A stretch of DNA of 64,000 bases from Flavobacteriaceae bacterium (GCA_016649715.1 JAENXC010000002.1:186001-250000), one strand, 5' to 3'. Positions 36,337 through 45,529 are shown, counted from the stretch's first letter. The notes: generated by a model from the sequence alone, not told the origin. Numbers and translations are program-made.

Positions 36337-36372
36337 AATATTATTTATTTTAAAATTAATAATTTTCTACTG

Positions 36373-36380
36373 CAAAGGTA
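36373..36380 (-). promoter_or_regulatory. -7 box of ahpC
   Basis: Minus strand: TACCTTTG, a perfect TAnnTTTG, about 36 bp before the ATG at 36336. No clear -33 TTG and no recognised OxyR site. Confidence 0.5.
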
Positions 36381-36489
36381 AAAAGTACTTATGGGTATTA
36401 TAGAAATCATGAACGGATTAATCTATAAACCGATAGTTTTTTACAATAGGTTAAATTTTTAACAATAAATAAAAACTATGAAAGAAAAG

Positions 36490-37980
36490 TTAGGCTTTTT
36501 CAGATGAAGCCAACTGCCTGATCTTGATTCTGAAAGCAGCAAAAAGTAATGTCATAAACGGACTTAACCAGTTGAAAACCGCATAACCCGCGTAATGAAG
36601 CGTATCTACACCCAAAACCCCACTTTGGTATGCTCCACAGGTATTCCAAGGCACTAATACTGAAGTCACAGTACCTGAATCTTCCAATGTTCGCGAAAGA
36701 TTTTCTGGGGCAAGACCTTTATCTTTAAAAGCTTTTGCATACATTTTTCCAGGAATCACAATGGCGAGATATTGGTCACTGGCAGTAACATTTAGCGCCA
36801 AACAACTAACCACCGTACTTGCAAAGAGTCCGAAGGTGGTATGAAACATTTTTAACAATGCCTTGCTAATTGTTGCCAAAGCTCCAATGGCGTCCATAAT
36901 TCCACCAAAAGTCATGGCACAAAGTATTAGCCATATTGTTCCCATCATTTTGGTCATTCCGCCAGCTTTGAAAAGTCCTTTCAAAGCTTCATTCTCGGTT
37001 GGGATGGAAGTTTCAACCGTAATGGCGTTCATAATTCCTTTATAAGCAGTTTGAAAATCTAAGTGGGTTCCGCCTCCAATTGCGGTTACAATATCCGGTT
37101 GAAAAATCAACGCCGCCACGCCGCCCAAAAGTGTTCCTATCAATAAAGCTATCAAGGGCGAAGTTTTCAAGATAATCAATCCAATAACGATGATTGGTAC
37201 TACAAACAACCACGGACTAACGTTTAGGGCTTCATTGACAGCGGCCAAAATAAGATGTGTATCTGCTTTTCCAGTTGTATCCAAATTGAGACCGATAATA
37301 ATAAAAACAATTATAGTAATAATAATTGTTGGAGTAGTGGTGTATAGCATATAGCGAATGTGGGTAAACAAATCAGTTCCCGCCATTGCTGGGGCAAGGT
37401 TGGTGGTGTCGCTCATAGGCGAAATTTTATCGCCAAAATAAGCACCCGAAAGAACGGCGCCAGCAGTCATTCCCAAAGGAACGTGTAAAGCATCGGCAAT
37501 ACCAATTAACGCAATTCCCACAGTAGCCGAAGTAGTCCAGCTACTTCCCGTGGCAACGGAGATTATGGAGCAAATAACAACACAGGCAGCAAGAAAAATA
37601 GTTGGGTTCAAAACTTGCAGGCCATAATAAATCATGGTGGGAATAATGCCGCTGATCAGCCAAGTACCAGCCAAGGCGCCAACCATTAATAAAATTAAAA
37701 TAGCACTGGCAGTGGATTTTATATTTACAGCAACCTCCTCCAACATCTGTTCAAAACTCACTTTGTTGAAAAAGCCAACAATAGCTGCAACCGCTGCGCC
37801 AAGCAAAAGAACAAATTGATTGGAACCGCTCAAAGCATCGCTGCCGTAAGTGTAAACATTGTATGCCAACATCCCAATTAGTGCAAAAACAGGTATTAGC
37901 GCCTCCCAAATATTCAGTTCTACGTTTTCAACAACTTGGTCATCCTTGGGGTCTGTGGGTTTAATATCCTGACTTTGCAT
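36490..37980 (-). CDS. nhaC: Na+/H+ antiporter NhaC family
   Basis: 496 residues, about twelve membrane helices. Motifs such as GSSWTTSATVGIALIGIADAL, GAYFGDKISPMSDTTNLAPAMAG and VPWNTCGAYQSGVLG, with conserved acids in membrane segments, mark the NhaC family. It exports sodium in exchange for protons (malate-lactate exchange is known for one branch). The first 35 residues are a hydrophilic acidic tail. The stop is followed by a gap of 76 bp without a terminator. Confidence 0.92.
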   Translation of the reverse strand: MQSQDIKPTDPKDDQVVENVELNIWEALIPVFALIGMLAYNVYTYGSDALSGSNQFVLLLGAAVAAIVGFFNKVSFEQMLEEVAVNIKSTASAILILLMVGALAGTWLISGIIPTMIYYGLQVLNPTIFLAACVVICSIISVATGSSWTTSATVGIALIGIADALHVPLGMTAGAVLSGAYFGDKISPMSDTTNLAPAMAGTDLFTHIRYMLYTTTPTIIITIIVFIIIGLNLDTTGKADTHLILAAVNEALNVSPWLFVVPIIVIGLIILKTSPLIALLIGTLLGGVAALIFQPDIVTAIGGGTHLDFQTAYKGIMNAITVETSIPTENEALKGLFKAGGMTKMMGTIWLILCAMTFGGIMDAIGALATISKALLKMFHTTFGLFASTVVSCLALNVTASDQYLAIVIPGKMYAKAFKDKGLAPENLSRTLEDSGTVTSVLVPWNTCGAYQSGVLGVDTLHYAGYAVFNWLSPFMTLLFAAFRIKIRQLASSEKA

Positions 37981-38036
37981 AGAGAAGTTTTAAAATGAAA
38001 TGTAATGTTACGATTTTGTGAAAACCTGTGCAAATT

Positions 38037-38069
38037 AAAAAAGGGAACAGATTATCTGTCCCCTTTTTT
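38037..38069 (-). terminator. intrinsic terminator after the gamma-lyase-like gene
   Basis: Plus arms 38037-38051 and 38055-38069 form a 15-bp stem with one mismatch and a 3-base loop; the minus strand ends in six T. It starts 24 bases after the stop at 38093. Confidence 0.85.
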
Positions 38070-38092
38070 ATAAATTATTTTGAAAAAGTTAA

Positions 38093-39292
38093 TTACAGAA
38101 CCCCAACCTCGACCATACACTCCCGCATCATTGTATAAGTGCGTTTAATATCATTGTCCAGTCCAATACTGAAACGAATCAACCCATCGCTAAGTCCCAT
38201 TTCCTTTTGTTCCTCTTCGGGTATTTCGGAAGAAGTGGAAGAGCCGGGCGCACTGAACAACGTTTTGTAAAAACCGAGGCTTACCGCCAAATAACCAAGA
38301 TTTCGTTTCTGCATCAGTTCCATTAATTCGTTAGCTTTATCAATTCCGCCTACGTCAACAGTCATCATCCCGCCGAAGCCGTATTCCTCGTTCATCATTT
38401 TTTTGAAAAGCTCGTGGCCTTTGTGCGATTTCAATCCCGGATATACCGTTTTTAAACCGTCGGCTTCAAATTTTTCAGCCAAATACAGAGCATTTTCACT
38501 GTGTTGTTTTATGCGAATATGAAGTGTTCTAAGGTTTTTTAAAATTGAAGCTGCACGCAAACTGTCCATCGCTGGACCGAGAAGCATATTGGCGCCATCG
38601 TTCACATTTCTTAAACTGTCAATAAATTCCTGTGTGCCGCAAGTTACGCCACCCATAGTGTCGCTGCTGCCGTTGATAAATTTGGTCAAACTATGTAAAA
38701 CAATATTCGCCCCCATTTCCGCAGGCGAAATGCTTAAAGGCGAAAACGTATTGTCAACCAACAATTGCAGTCCGTATTTTTTCGCAATTTTTGAAAGCGC
38801 TTCAATGTCGGCAATTTCCAACAGTGGGTTGCTCACGCTTTCGCAGTAGATGATTTTAGTATTTTCGGTAATAGAAGATTCAACTTGCTTCAGATTTGTA
38901 ATATCCACAAATGAAGTTTCAATATTCAATCTTGGCGCAAAGTTTTTCAGAAAAGCATACGTTCCGCCGTAAATAGTTCTACTGGAAACAATATGGTCTC
39001 CCGCTTTGCAGAGTTGCAGAATTGCTGGAGTTATAGCGCCCATTCCGCTTGCGGCAACGTTAGCGGTTTCGGTGCCTTCCATTGCCGCCAAAGCTTGGCC
39101 CAAATACAAATTGGAAGGGGTGGAGTGGCGCGAATAAAGGTAACAGCCATCAGCGTTTCCTTCAAAAGTATCGAACATTGTTTTTGCGGAAAGAAATGTG
39201 TATGTTGATGAATCTGAAATGGAAGGATTTACGCCTCCATATTCGCCAAAGTATTGTAAATCCTGAATTTTGTCTGCGGGTTTGAATGCCAT
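38093..39292 (-). CDS. PLP-dependent trans-sulfuration enzyme (methionine gamma-lyase / cystathionine gamma-synthase family)
   Basis: 399 residues from MAFKPADKIQDLQYFGEYGG; the in-frame ATG at 39346 would add 18 residues. PLP lysine in HSLTKFINGSSDTMGG, active-site YLYSRHSTPS and SNPLLEIADI are typical. The family includes gamma-synthases, beta- and gamma-lyases, and sequence alone does not fix the reaction; the extended C-terminal EEEQKEMGLSDGLIRFSIGL is common in methionine gamma-lyases. Acts on sulphur amino acids in the cytosol. Confidence 0.9.
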   Translation of the reverse strand: MAFKPADKIQDLQYFGEYGGVNPSISDSSTYTFLSAKTMFDTFEGNADGCYLYSRHSTPSNLYLGQALAAMEGTETANVAASGMGAITPAILQLCKAGDHIVSSRTIYGGTYAFLKNFAPRLNIETSFVDITNLKQVESSITENTKIIYCESVSNPLLEIADIEALSKIAKKYGLQLLVDNTFSPLSISPAEMGANIVLHSLTKFINGSSDTMGGVTCGTQEFIDSLRNVNDGANMLLGPAMDSLRAASILKNLRTLHIRIKQHSENALYLAEKFEADGLKTVYPGLKSHKGHELFKKMMNEEYGFGGMMTVDVGGIDKANELMELMQKRNLGYLAVSLGFYKTLFSAPGSSTSSEIPEEEQKEMGLSDGLIRFSIGLDNDIKRTYTMMRECMVEVGVL

Positions 39293-39414
39293 AATCGGGT
39301 TTTTTTGATGTACGGCAAATTTGCAAAAATTTACAGGCATACCCAATGCAATGAAGCGTTATTTTAAATTTTATAACCTATCTTTAAGTTTCTTCAATCA
39401 TTAAAAGACAAAGG

Positions 39415-40053
39415 TTGGCAAAAAACAAATTATACTTGGCTTGCGAATTTTTTCTATTGTTTGTCCTACTTCCAGTAAGTTTGGCATTGCACTATCCGTT
39501 AGTTTTGAAAATTGTCTTTACCGTTGTTGGGTTTGTATATGTACTGTGGGTGCTTCATTATAAAGAAGGAGTGGAGTATAGAGTAAAGAGTGGATTGCCG
39601 TGGAAACAGTTTTGGAAAAGATTCCTTTTCACTTTCGTTTTTGTGATACTTTCCACGGTTATTTACATGCTTTTAGTGGAACCCAAAAATCTGTTTTACG
39701 TGCCGTTTCATCATCCAGTGCTTTTTATGGGCATACTTTTTACTTATACATTGCTTTCGGCTTGGCCACAGGAAATTCTGTACAGAACGTTCTTCTTTAA
39801 AAGGTATAGATCATTGTTCCCAAACCAAAAAGTATCGGTATTTATAAATGCCGTCCTTTTTTGCATTGCACATCTGTTTTTTAAAAAACCATTGGTGCTA
39901 CTGATTACTTTCATTGGCGGGATTATTTTTGCACTGACCTATTTAAAATTCCGTTCAACTGCAATGGTAACCATTGAGCACGCCATATACGGTAACTGGC
40001 TCTACACGGTGGGGCTGGGGTATATGCTGGATTTTCCGGGGTTTGATTCTTAA
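39415..40053 (+). CDS. CPBP-family intramembrane metalloprotease
   Basis: 212 residues, about seven hydrophobic segments. Motif 1 is PQEILYRTFFFKRY (the catalytic Glu pair in the EExxxR pattern appears here as QEILYR), motif 2 NAVLFCIAHLFF, motif 3 VTIEHAIYGNW. The first Glu of the usual EE is Gln, so activity is uncertain. The start is TTG at 39415 with a weak aaagg before it. CPBP proteins process prenylated or toxin peptides; role here unknown. Confidence 0.85.
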   Translation: MAKNKLYLACEFFLLFVLLPVSLALHYPLVLKIVFTVVGFVYVLWVLHYKEGVEYRVKSGLPWKQFWKRFLFTFVFVILSTVIYMLLVEPKNLFYVPFHHPVLFMGILFTYTLLSAWPQEILYRTFFFKRYRSLFPNQKVSVFINAVLFCIAHLFFKKPLVLLITFIGGIIFALTYLKFRSTAMVTIEHAIYGNWLYTVGLGYMLDFPGFDS

Positions 40054-40129
40054 TTCAGTGTTCAGTAATCAGTATTTGACGGATGTTGGATGACGGAGGA
40101 CGAGTGCAAAATATTGATTGAAAAACGTT

Positions 40130-41374
40130 TCACTTTGGGGCTTTGCGGCTCTGCCTGTCCGGCAGGCAGGTTTGCGAGAAAATATCAGGAGAAGCGGAAA
40201 AACTTCCCAAGAAATAAATAATCACAAAAATCGTGGCGATTGCGGTAACAAAAAAAGTAACGCTCGCCCCAAAGTAAAACCACAACAGTCCAGCCACAAC
40301 ACTCGCGAACATTGTCACGATGCTTTGGAATGCGGAATAGGTGCCAACTGCGGTTGCAGTGTTTTCGTCTTTTGAAATGTTTGTGATCCACGCTTTGGAA
40401 ATGCCTTCGGTAGCTGCGGCGAATATTCCGTAGCCGAAGAAAAGGGCGATGATGGCGTATAAATTTGTTGTTAAACCCATTCCGAAGTAAACCAGGCTGA
40501 AGATGATTAATCCGAAGAGGAACATTTTTTTAAGGCCTATTTTATCTGCGAAACTTCCCAAGGGGAAAGCGGTGAGGGCATAAATCAAATTGTAGAAAAT
40601 GTAGATTCCGATTACCCAAGTATCGTCCAGACCGGCGTCTTTCGCTTTCAAAAGAAGAAAAACATCGCTGCTGTTGAAGAGGGCGAAAAGCAATAATCCG
40701 ATCACAACTTTTCTATATTCCGAAGGGCTTTGCTTCCAATAAGTTATAAAGGAGAGGAAGCTTATTTTTTTCACTGCCTGCCGAGAGGCATGGTTTTCTG
40801 GAGTGGTTTCAACTTTTTTGTCCTTTAGAAGAAAGGAGGCGATTACCGCTAACATGCCCGGGATAAAGGCTATATAGAAAAGATGTATGTAATCTTCTGG
40901 ATAAAAATATAAATATAGGAGGGCGAGGGCAGGGCCGAGGACGGCTCCAAAAGTATCCATAGAACGGTGGAAGCCAAAAACCTTTCCCTTGTTTTCCCTG
41001 TTGGTTTCTGCGGAAAGCATGGCGTCGCGGGCGCCGGTGCGTATTCCTTTTCCCAGTCTGTCTGTGGTTCTTACGAAGAAAATCCATAGCGGATATACAA
41101 AAAACGCCATCATGGGTTTTGAAAGGGCACTGAGGGAGTAGCCAAGTTGCACAAAAGGTGCGCGTTTTGCTTTGCTATCACTTAATTGACCGAAATAGCC
41201 TTTGCTGATCCCCGCCACGGCTTCTACCAAACCTTCCAAAACGCCGATTAGTAAAATTGAAAAGCCAATACTTTCTAAATAGATAGGCATTATGGGGTAG
41301 AGCATTTCGCTGGCCATGTCTGTAAACAGGCTGACGAGGGAAAGGATCCAAACGGTGCGGGTGATGGTTTTCAA
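40130..41374 (-). CDS. major facilitator superfamily transporter
   Basis: 414 residues, twelve hydrophobic segments. MFS signature GYFGQLSDSKAKRAPFV (residues around 60) and SFADKIGLKKMFLFG in the second half. Drug or metabolite efflux is a guess. The last 18 residues (FSQTCLPDRQSRKAPK and neighbours) are encoded by the dispersed palindrome at 40151-40170, so the native C-terminus was probably lost or extended by repeat insertion. Confidence 0.88.
   Translation of the reverse strand: MKTITRTVWILSLVSLFTDMASEMLYPIMPIYLESIGFSILLIGVLEGLVEAVAGISKGYFGQLSDSKAKRAPFVQLGYSLSALSKPMMAFFVYPLWIFFVRTTDRLGKGIRTGARDAMLSAETNRENKGKVFGFHRSMDTFGAVLGPALALLYLYFYPEDYIHLFYIAFIPGMLAVIASFLLKDKKVETTPENHASRQAVKKISFLSFITYWKQSPSEYRKVVIGLLLFALFNSSDVFLLLKAKDAGLDDTWVIGIYIFYNLIYALTAFPLGSFADKIGLKKMFLFGLIIFSLVYFGMGLTTNLYAIIALFFGYGIFAAATEGISKAWITNISKDENTATAVGTYSAFQSIVTMFASVVAGLLWFYFGASVTFFVTAIATIFVIIYFLGSFSASPDIFSQTCLPDRQSRKAPK
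40151..40170. repeat. dispersed palindrome, copy 3, inside the MFS gene
   Basis: CTGCCTG-tccgg-CAGGCAG (40151-40169). It lies in the last codons of the minus-strand MFS gene and gives the peptide TCLPDRQ. Confidence 0.8.
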
Positions 41375-41441
41375 AAAGATTTCAACAAGTTAACTTCGGA
41401 AAGGTAACTTATTTTTTTACACATTTTTTCAAATAATAAAA

Positions 41442-42674
41442 TCATTTTTTCAAATTCCGAAACCGTTGCAAAAGCGTTGGGTGCGAATAATGCGCAAACA
41501 CATACAACGGATGCGGGGTTAGATTGCTTAAACTGTTTTTAGAGAGTTTTTTTAAACCCGAAATAAGAGGCGGAGCGGCGAAGGTGGTTTTTGCGTAGTT
41601 GTCCGCTTGGTATTCAAATTTTCTGCTAAGAAAATTCATCAATAATCCCGTGATTCCAGAGATTGGGCTATAAAGTACGCCGAAAGCCACCAAACCAATA
41701 TGAAAGGACGGTTGCGAAACGTGCAGGGCTTCCGATAAAAGTGGATTTCCTATAAAAAGTGAAAGCAACCAAAGCGTAAACCCTGTGGTTACGATGGCGG
41801 CGAAAAGGTTGATGATAATGTGGTTTCGTTTGTAATGACCAACTTCGTGGGCGAGAACGGCCACTATTTCTTCTTCGTTTAAATCTTTTACAAGCGTGTC
41901 ATAAAGGGTGACGCGCTTTTCGCTGCCGAAGCCAGAGAAATAGGCGTTGGCTTTGGTGCTGCGCTTGCTGCCGTCTATTACGAAGATTTTATCGAGGGTG
42001 AAGCCTACTTTTGAGGCGTAGGTTTCTATTTGGGAGCGCAGTGTGCCTTCTTCCAGCAGGGTTTGTTTGTTGAAGAGCGGCACGATGAAACGTGCATAAA
42101 AAAGATTCATCAATACTGTGAATACTGTAATTATTCCCCAGGCATACAGCCAGAAGTTTTTGCCCATGCTTTGGTAAAACCATATTATGGCGCCCAAAAG
42201 AATGCCGCCGATGATGGCGCCCATCAACCAACCTTTAAGTTTGTCAATGAAAAAAGTTTTTCGGGTGGTTTTGTTGAAGCCGTATTTTTCCTCGATTACG
42301 AAGGTGCTGTAATAACTGAATGGCGTGCTTAAAATATCGCTGGCTATCATTATTATTCCAAAGAAAACTAACGCTATGATTATTTCATTGTTTGAAATGG
42401 AACGTGCCAAACTATCAACATAAGCAAACCCATCAAAAAAGAAAAATAGGAGGGTTGCGATAAGTGAAATTGCCGAAGTGAGTATGCTGAATTTGTAGCG
42501 TTCCTTTTTGTAGCGTTGCGATTTTTTGTATTCGGCTTCGTCAAAAACATCCTGTAATTCCGCGGGAAGTGGGTCGTTGAAATGTTTTGCGTTTAAATGA
42601 TCAAGCAATTGGTCAATTATAAAACTGACAATCAAAATTGCTATTATTATGAGAAAAAGGATTTCTGGTTTCAA
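41442..42674 (-). CDS. M48-family metalloprotease (Ste24-like)
   Basis: 410 residues. Several membrane segments in the N-terminal half; zinc site HEVGHYKRNH (His276, Glu277, His280) and the third ligand downstream in the EYQADNYA segment. This is the CAAX-protease 1 / Ste24 group, an inner-membrane protease. The substrate in bacteria is unclear (misfolded or prenyl-like proteins). Adjacent on the minus strand to the SpoU methylase gene, 49 bp downstream of it. Confidence 0.9.
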   Translation of the reverse strand: MKPEILFLIIIAILIVSFIIDQLLDHLNAKHFNDPLPAELQDVFDEAEYKKSQRYKKERYKFSILTSAISLIATLLFFFFDGFAYVDSLARSISNNEIIIALVFFGIIMIASDILSTPFSYYSTFVIEEKYGFNKTTRKTFFIDKLKGWLMGAIIGGILLGAIIWFYQSMGKNFWLYAWGIITVFTVLMNLFYARFIVPLFNKQTLLEEGTLRSQIETYASKVGFTLDKIFVIDGSKRSTKANAYFSGFGSEKRVTLYDTLVKDLNEEEIVAVLAHEVGHYKRNHIIINLFAAIVTTGFTLWLLSLFIGNPLLSEALHVSQPSFHIGLVAFGVLYSPISGITGLLMNFLSRKFEYQADNYAKTTFAAPPLISGLKKLSKNSLSNLTPHPLYVFAHYSHPTLLQRFRNLKK

Positions 42675-42723
42675 GTTTCTGGTTTCAAGTTACTAACTGC
42701 GAACTGCTACTGCCAACTGAATA

Positions 42724-43548
42724 CTAAAATCCGCGTTGTCGCTTGGCTTCAAATATAAGTATTCCTGCGGCTACGGAAACGTTCATGCTGTCTATTTCGC
42801 CCTGCATGGGGATGATGATGTTTTGGGTGCTGTTTTTTAACCATACTTCGGAAAGTCCCGTGGCTTCGGCACCCACGACTATTGCGGTACTTTTTGTAAA
42901 ATCGCAGCTATGATAGGGTACGGAGGCTTGCAAGGCTGCGCAATAAATATTAATATTTCTTTCTTTCAAAAACGAAATGATTTCCGAAGTGCTTCCCGTG
43001 GCAATAGTATTCGTAAACAATCCCCCCACACTGCTGCGTATTATGTTTGGGTTGTACATATCAGTCTTTGGGTTGGCAATGATTACGGCATCTACGTTTG
43101 CGGCGTCGGCAGTGCGGAGCAGGGCACCGATGTTTCCTGGTTTTTCGGGGGCTTCGGCTATGAGAATTAGTGGGTAGCGGGGAGAGGGTAGTAGGTGATT
43201 GGTAGTGGGTAGTAGGTTTTCCAAGGATAACGGTTTGGAATAGGCGACTGCAATTATTCCTTCGGTGGAGCTTCGGTAGGCGAGTTTTTGGTAGATTTCT
43301 GAAGTGATTTCAATGAATTCGGTTTCGCTATCGGCGGATTCTTTCAGCGTAAAGACTTCTTCTTCGGAAATGATTTCGGAACAGAAAAGTAGGGTTTTCA
43401 GCAGATAGTCACCTTTTATTGCAAGCGAAATTTCGCGTTGTCCTTCAATTACGAACAGGCCTGTTTTTCGGCGTTCGCGCGATTTCTCCTGAAGCAGGGC
43501 AAGCTGTTTTAGCAGCGGATTTTGCAGGCTTGTGATGATTTTGTGCAT
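42724..43548 (-). CDS. SpoU/TrmH-family RNA 2'-O-methyltransferase
   Basis: 274 residues from MHKIITSLQNPLLKQLALL; an upstream ATG at 43572 would add eight residues next to a palindrome. An N-terminal L30e-like substrate-binding domain (FVIEGQREISLAI) is followed by the SPOUT knot: PGNIGALLRTADAANVDAV, VVGAEATGLSE and MNVSVAAGILIFEA. Methylates 2'-OH of tRNA or rRNA; the target nucleotide cannot be told. Confidence 0.92.
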   Translation of the reverse strand: MHKIITSLQNPLLKQLALLQEKSRERRKTGLFVIEGQREISLAIKGDYLLKTLLFCSEIISEEEVFTLKESADSETEFIEITSEIYQKLAYRSSTEGIIAVAYSKPLSLENLLPTTNHLLPSPRYPLILIAEAPEKPGNIGALLRTADAANVDAVIIANPKTDMYNPNIIRSSVGGLFTNTIATGSTSEIISFLKERNINIYCAALQASVPYHSCDFTKSTAIVVGAEATGLSEVWLKNSTQNIIIPMQGEIDSMNVSVAAGILIFEAKRQRGF

Positions 43549-43573
43549 ACTGTTGGAAAAAAAATCTCGCAAA

Positions 43574-43595
43574 CCTGCCTGCCGGACAGGCAGGG
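43574..43595. repeat. dispersed palindrome, copy 4
   Basis: CCTGCCTGCCGGACAGGCAGGG, with outer TCGC/GCGA words around it. It is just upstream of the SpoU methylase start and precedes a 186-bp gap before umuD. Confidence 0.8.
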
Positions 43596-43739
43596 TCGCG
43601 AAACCGCAAAGATAACGGATAAAAAAAAGATATCGTTTTATTTTCAGAATCTGAATGAAGAAAAGAAGATTGAAACCTGCAACAGGCCGTGTATATCGGA
43701 ATGTTTATAAGTTTTCAAATTACCGGCAGTATTTTAATA

Positions 43740-43777
43740 GGAAATATTCCATAAAATAGGAAACATTCCTATTTTTG
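43740..43777 (+). promoter_or_regulatory. umuDC promoter with two GGAA-N3-TTCC palindromes
   Basis: GGAAATATTCC (43740-43750) and GGAAACATTCC (43759-43769; AGGAA/TTCCT with flanks) are 19 bp apart centre to centre. The second abuts a perfect -7 box TATTTTTG at 43770-43777. A half-copy in the other direction, ggaatgttt, is at 43698-43706. They cover the promoter, as an SOS-type repressor operator would. The ATG at 43782 falls at or next to the expected start site. Confidence 0.65.
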
Positions 43778-43781
43778 AAGT

Positions 43782-44150
43782 ATGGAAATTTTCACTTCGG
43801 GGAAACTCACAAAGGTAAAAAGCAGGCACGAGCCGGGCGTTTCAAAACAGACTGGTTTTGCGAGCCCCGCCACGCATTATTTGGAACCGACCATTGATTT
43901 GAACCAAGAATTAGTGGTTAATCGCGACGCTACTTTCTTTGTGCGGGTTGATGGAAACGATTTTAAGGAGCACAACATTCTCCATAAAGATGTATTGATT
44001 ATTGACCGTTCGCTGTCCCGAAATTTTAATGCACTGGTATTAGTAATTCAAGATGGCGAATTTAAAATACAACGCATTCCCTTTGGTTTTTCTGAGGAAG
44101 AATTCACCGTTTGGGGAATTGTTACCTATATAATCCATTACGCCCGATGA
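43782..44150 (+). CDS. umuD: UmuD-like protein, catalytically degenerate
   Basis: 122 residues against about 139 in E. coli. The cleavage region is kept as TGFASPATHY (Thr24-Gly25), and the core FFVRVDGND, DVLIIDRSLS, QDGEFKIQRI and VWGIVTYIIHYAR aligns to UmuD without gaps up to residue 98. The catalytic Ser60 is Asp (GND instead of GDS) and Lys97 is Gln. About 20 residues between DGEF...RI and VWGIV are missing. It should not cleave itself. Stop overlaps umuC start (ATGA at 44147). Confidence 0.88.
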   Translation: MEIFTSGKLTKVKSRHEPGVSKQTGFASPATHYLEPTIDLNQELVVNRDATFFVRVDGNDFKEHNILHKDVLIIDRSLSRNFNALVLVIQDGEFKIQRIPFGFSEEEFTVWGIVTYIIHYAR

Positions 44151-45418
44151 TTGCCTTGGTAGATTGCAACAGCTTTTACGCTTGCTGCGAACAGGTTTTC
44201 CGTCCCGACCTTTTGGGAAAACCCGTCGTGGTGCTCAGCAATAATGACGGTTGCATTATTGCCGCAAACAAAGAGGCCAAAGCCATTGCGGATATCCCGA
44301 TGTATGAGCCTGTTTTCAAGATAAAGAATCAGCTAATTAAAAATAAGGTAGTTTTCTTTTCCTCAAATTACACGCTCTATGGCGAAATGTCGCAGCGGGT
44401 GATGAACATCCTCGGAACTTTTTCTCCAAATGTGGAAGTGTATAGCATTGACGAAGCCTTTGCAGATTTGTCAGGAATGAAAAATATTTCTTTGAAGGAA
44501 TATGGACATTTAATGAAGGACACTATCTTCAAAAATACGGGATTGCCCGTGGGCGTAGGGATTGCGACTTCCAAAGGTCTGGCAAAACTGGCCAACAAAA
44601 TGTCAAAAAAAATTACTGAAAACAGCCACGTTTGTGTAATCGATTCCGAAGAAAAAAGGATTGAGGCATTGAAATGGTGTAAGATTGGTGATGTTTGGGG
44701 CATCGGCAGAAAACACGCCGAGCGCTTGAAAAATATAGGTGTTTATAATGCTTTGCAATTTACCGAACTACCGCTCCAATGGGTCCGCAAAGAAATGACG
44801 GTGGTGGGCGAGCGCACTTGGCGTGAATTGAATGGCGAGCCGTGCAATGAATTTGTAACCCAGCCACCGCCCAAAAAAGGAATAGGCACCGCAAAATCCT
44901 TCGGTATAAAATTGCCTGATTTGGAACGCATTGAAGAAGCTTGCGCTTATTACATCAGTGAAGTGAGCGAAGTGCTCCGCGCCCAAAAATCGTGCGCCAC
45001 TTATGTTCAGGTTTTTATTGTTACCAACTATCACAGCAATGTGGACAAACAATATTCCGATAGCCGCACGGTAACTTTGGAAATTCCCACGAACGATACT
45101 TTCAAACTTATTTCCGCTGCGCATAAAGCATTGGTGGCTATTTACAAACCCGGCTATCGCTACAAAAAAGTGGGGGTGAATCTTACGGGAATCATTCCGC
45201 AGGATTATGTGCAGGGCAATTTGTTCCATCAACTCTCTAAAATTAGCAATCCAAAACTTATAGAAACCTTTGATGCCATCAACCGAAAATTTGGAAAAGC
45301 CACCATTTCCTCAGGTTTGGTGGGCACACGGGTAATTGAATGGGAACTCATAAAAAAGGAACGGAGCCCACGATTCACTACACAGTGGGGGGAATTGTTG
45401 CAAATAAATTCCAAATGA
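44147..45418 (+). CDS. umuC: Y-family DNA polymerase V catalytic subunit UmuC
   Basis: 423 residues from MIALVDCNSFYACCEQVF; an upstream in-frame ATG at 44111 lies inside umuD. Catalytic acids: Asp6 in VDCN, Asp102 and Glu103 in YSIDEAFAD. Thumb and little-finger domains follow (GIGRKHAERLKNIGV helix-hairpin-helix). A beta-clamp-binding QGNLF is near 384. It copies past damaged bases. With a non-cleavable UmuD partner, regulation must differ from E. coli. Confidence 0.95.
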   Translation: MIALVDCNSFYACCEQVFRPDLLGKPVVVLSNNDGCIIAANKEAKAIADIPMYEPVFKIKNQLIKNKVVFFSSNYTLYGEMSQRVMNILGTFSPNVEVYSIDEAFADLSGMKNISLKEYGHLMKDTIFKNTGLPVGVGIATSKGLAKLANKMSKKITENSHVCVIDSEEKRIEALKWCKIGDVWGIGRKHAERLKNIGVYNALQFTELPLQWVRKEMTVVGERTWRELNGEPCNEFVTQPPPKKGIGTAKSFGIKLPDLERIEEACAYYISEVSEVLRAQKSCATYVQVFIVTNYHSNVDKQYSDSRTVTLEIPTNDTFKLISAAHKALVAIYKPGYRYKKVGVNLTGIIPQDYVQGNLFHQLSKISNPKLIETFDAINRKFGKATISSGLVGTRVIEWELIKKERSPRFTTQWGELLQINSK

Positions 45419-45529
45419 AAAATTCCAAATCCCAAAAGGATGACTTTTGGAATTTGGTACTTGAAACTTGGTGTTTTTTAAAATTATGACATGATGGCAG
45501 TAGTTCCCCACTGGCACAATCATTGTCTT

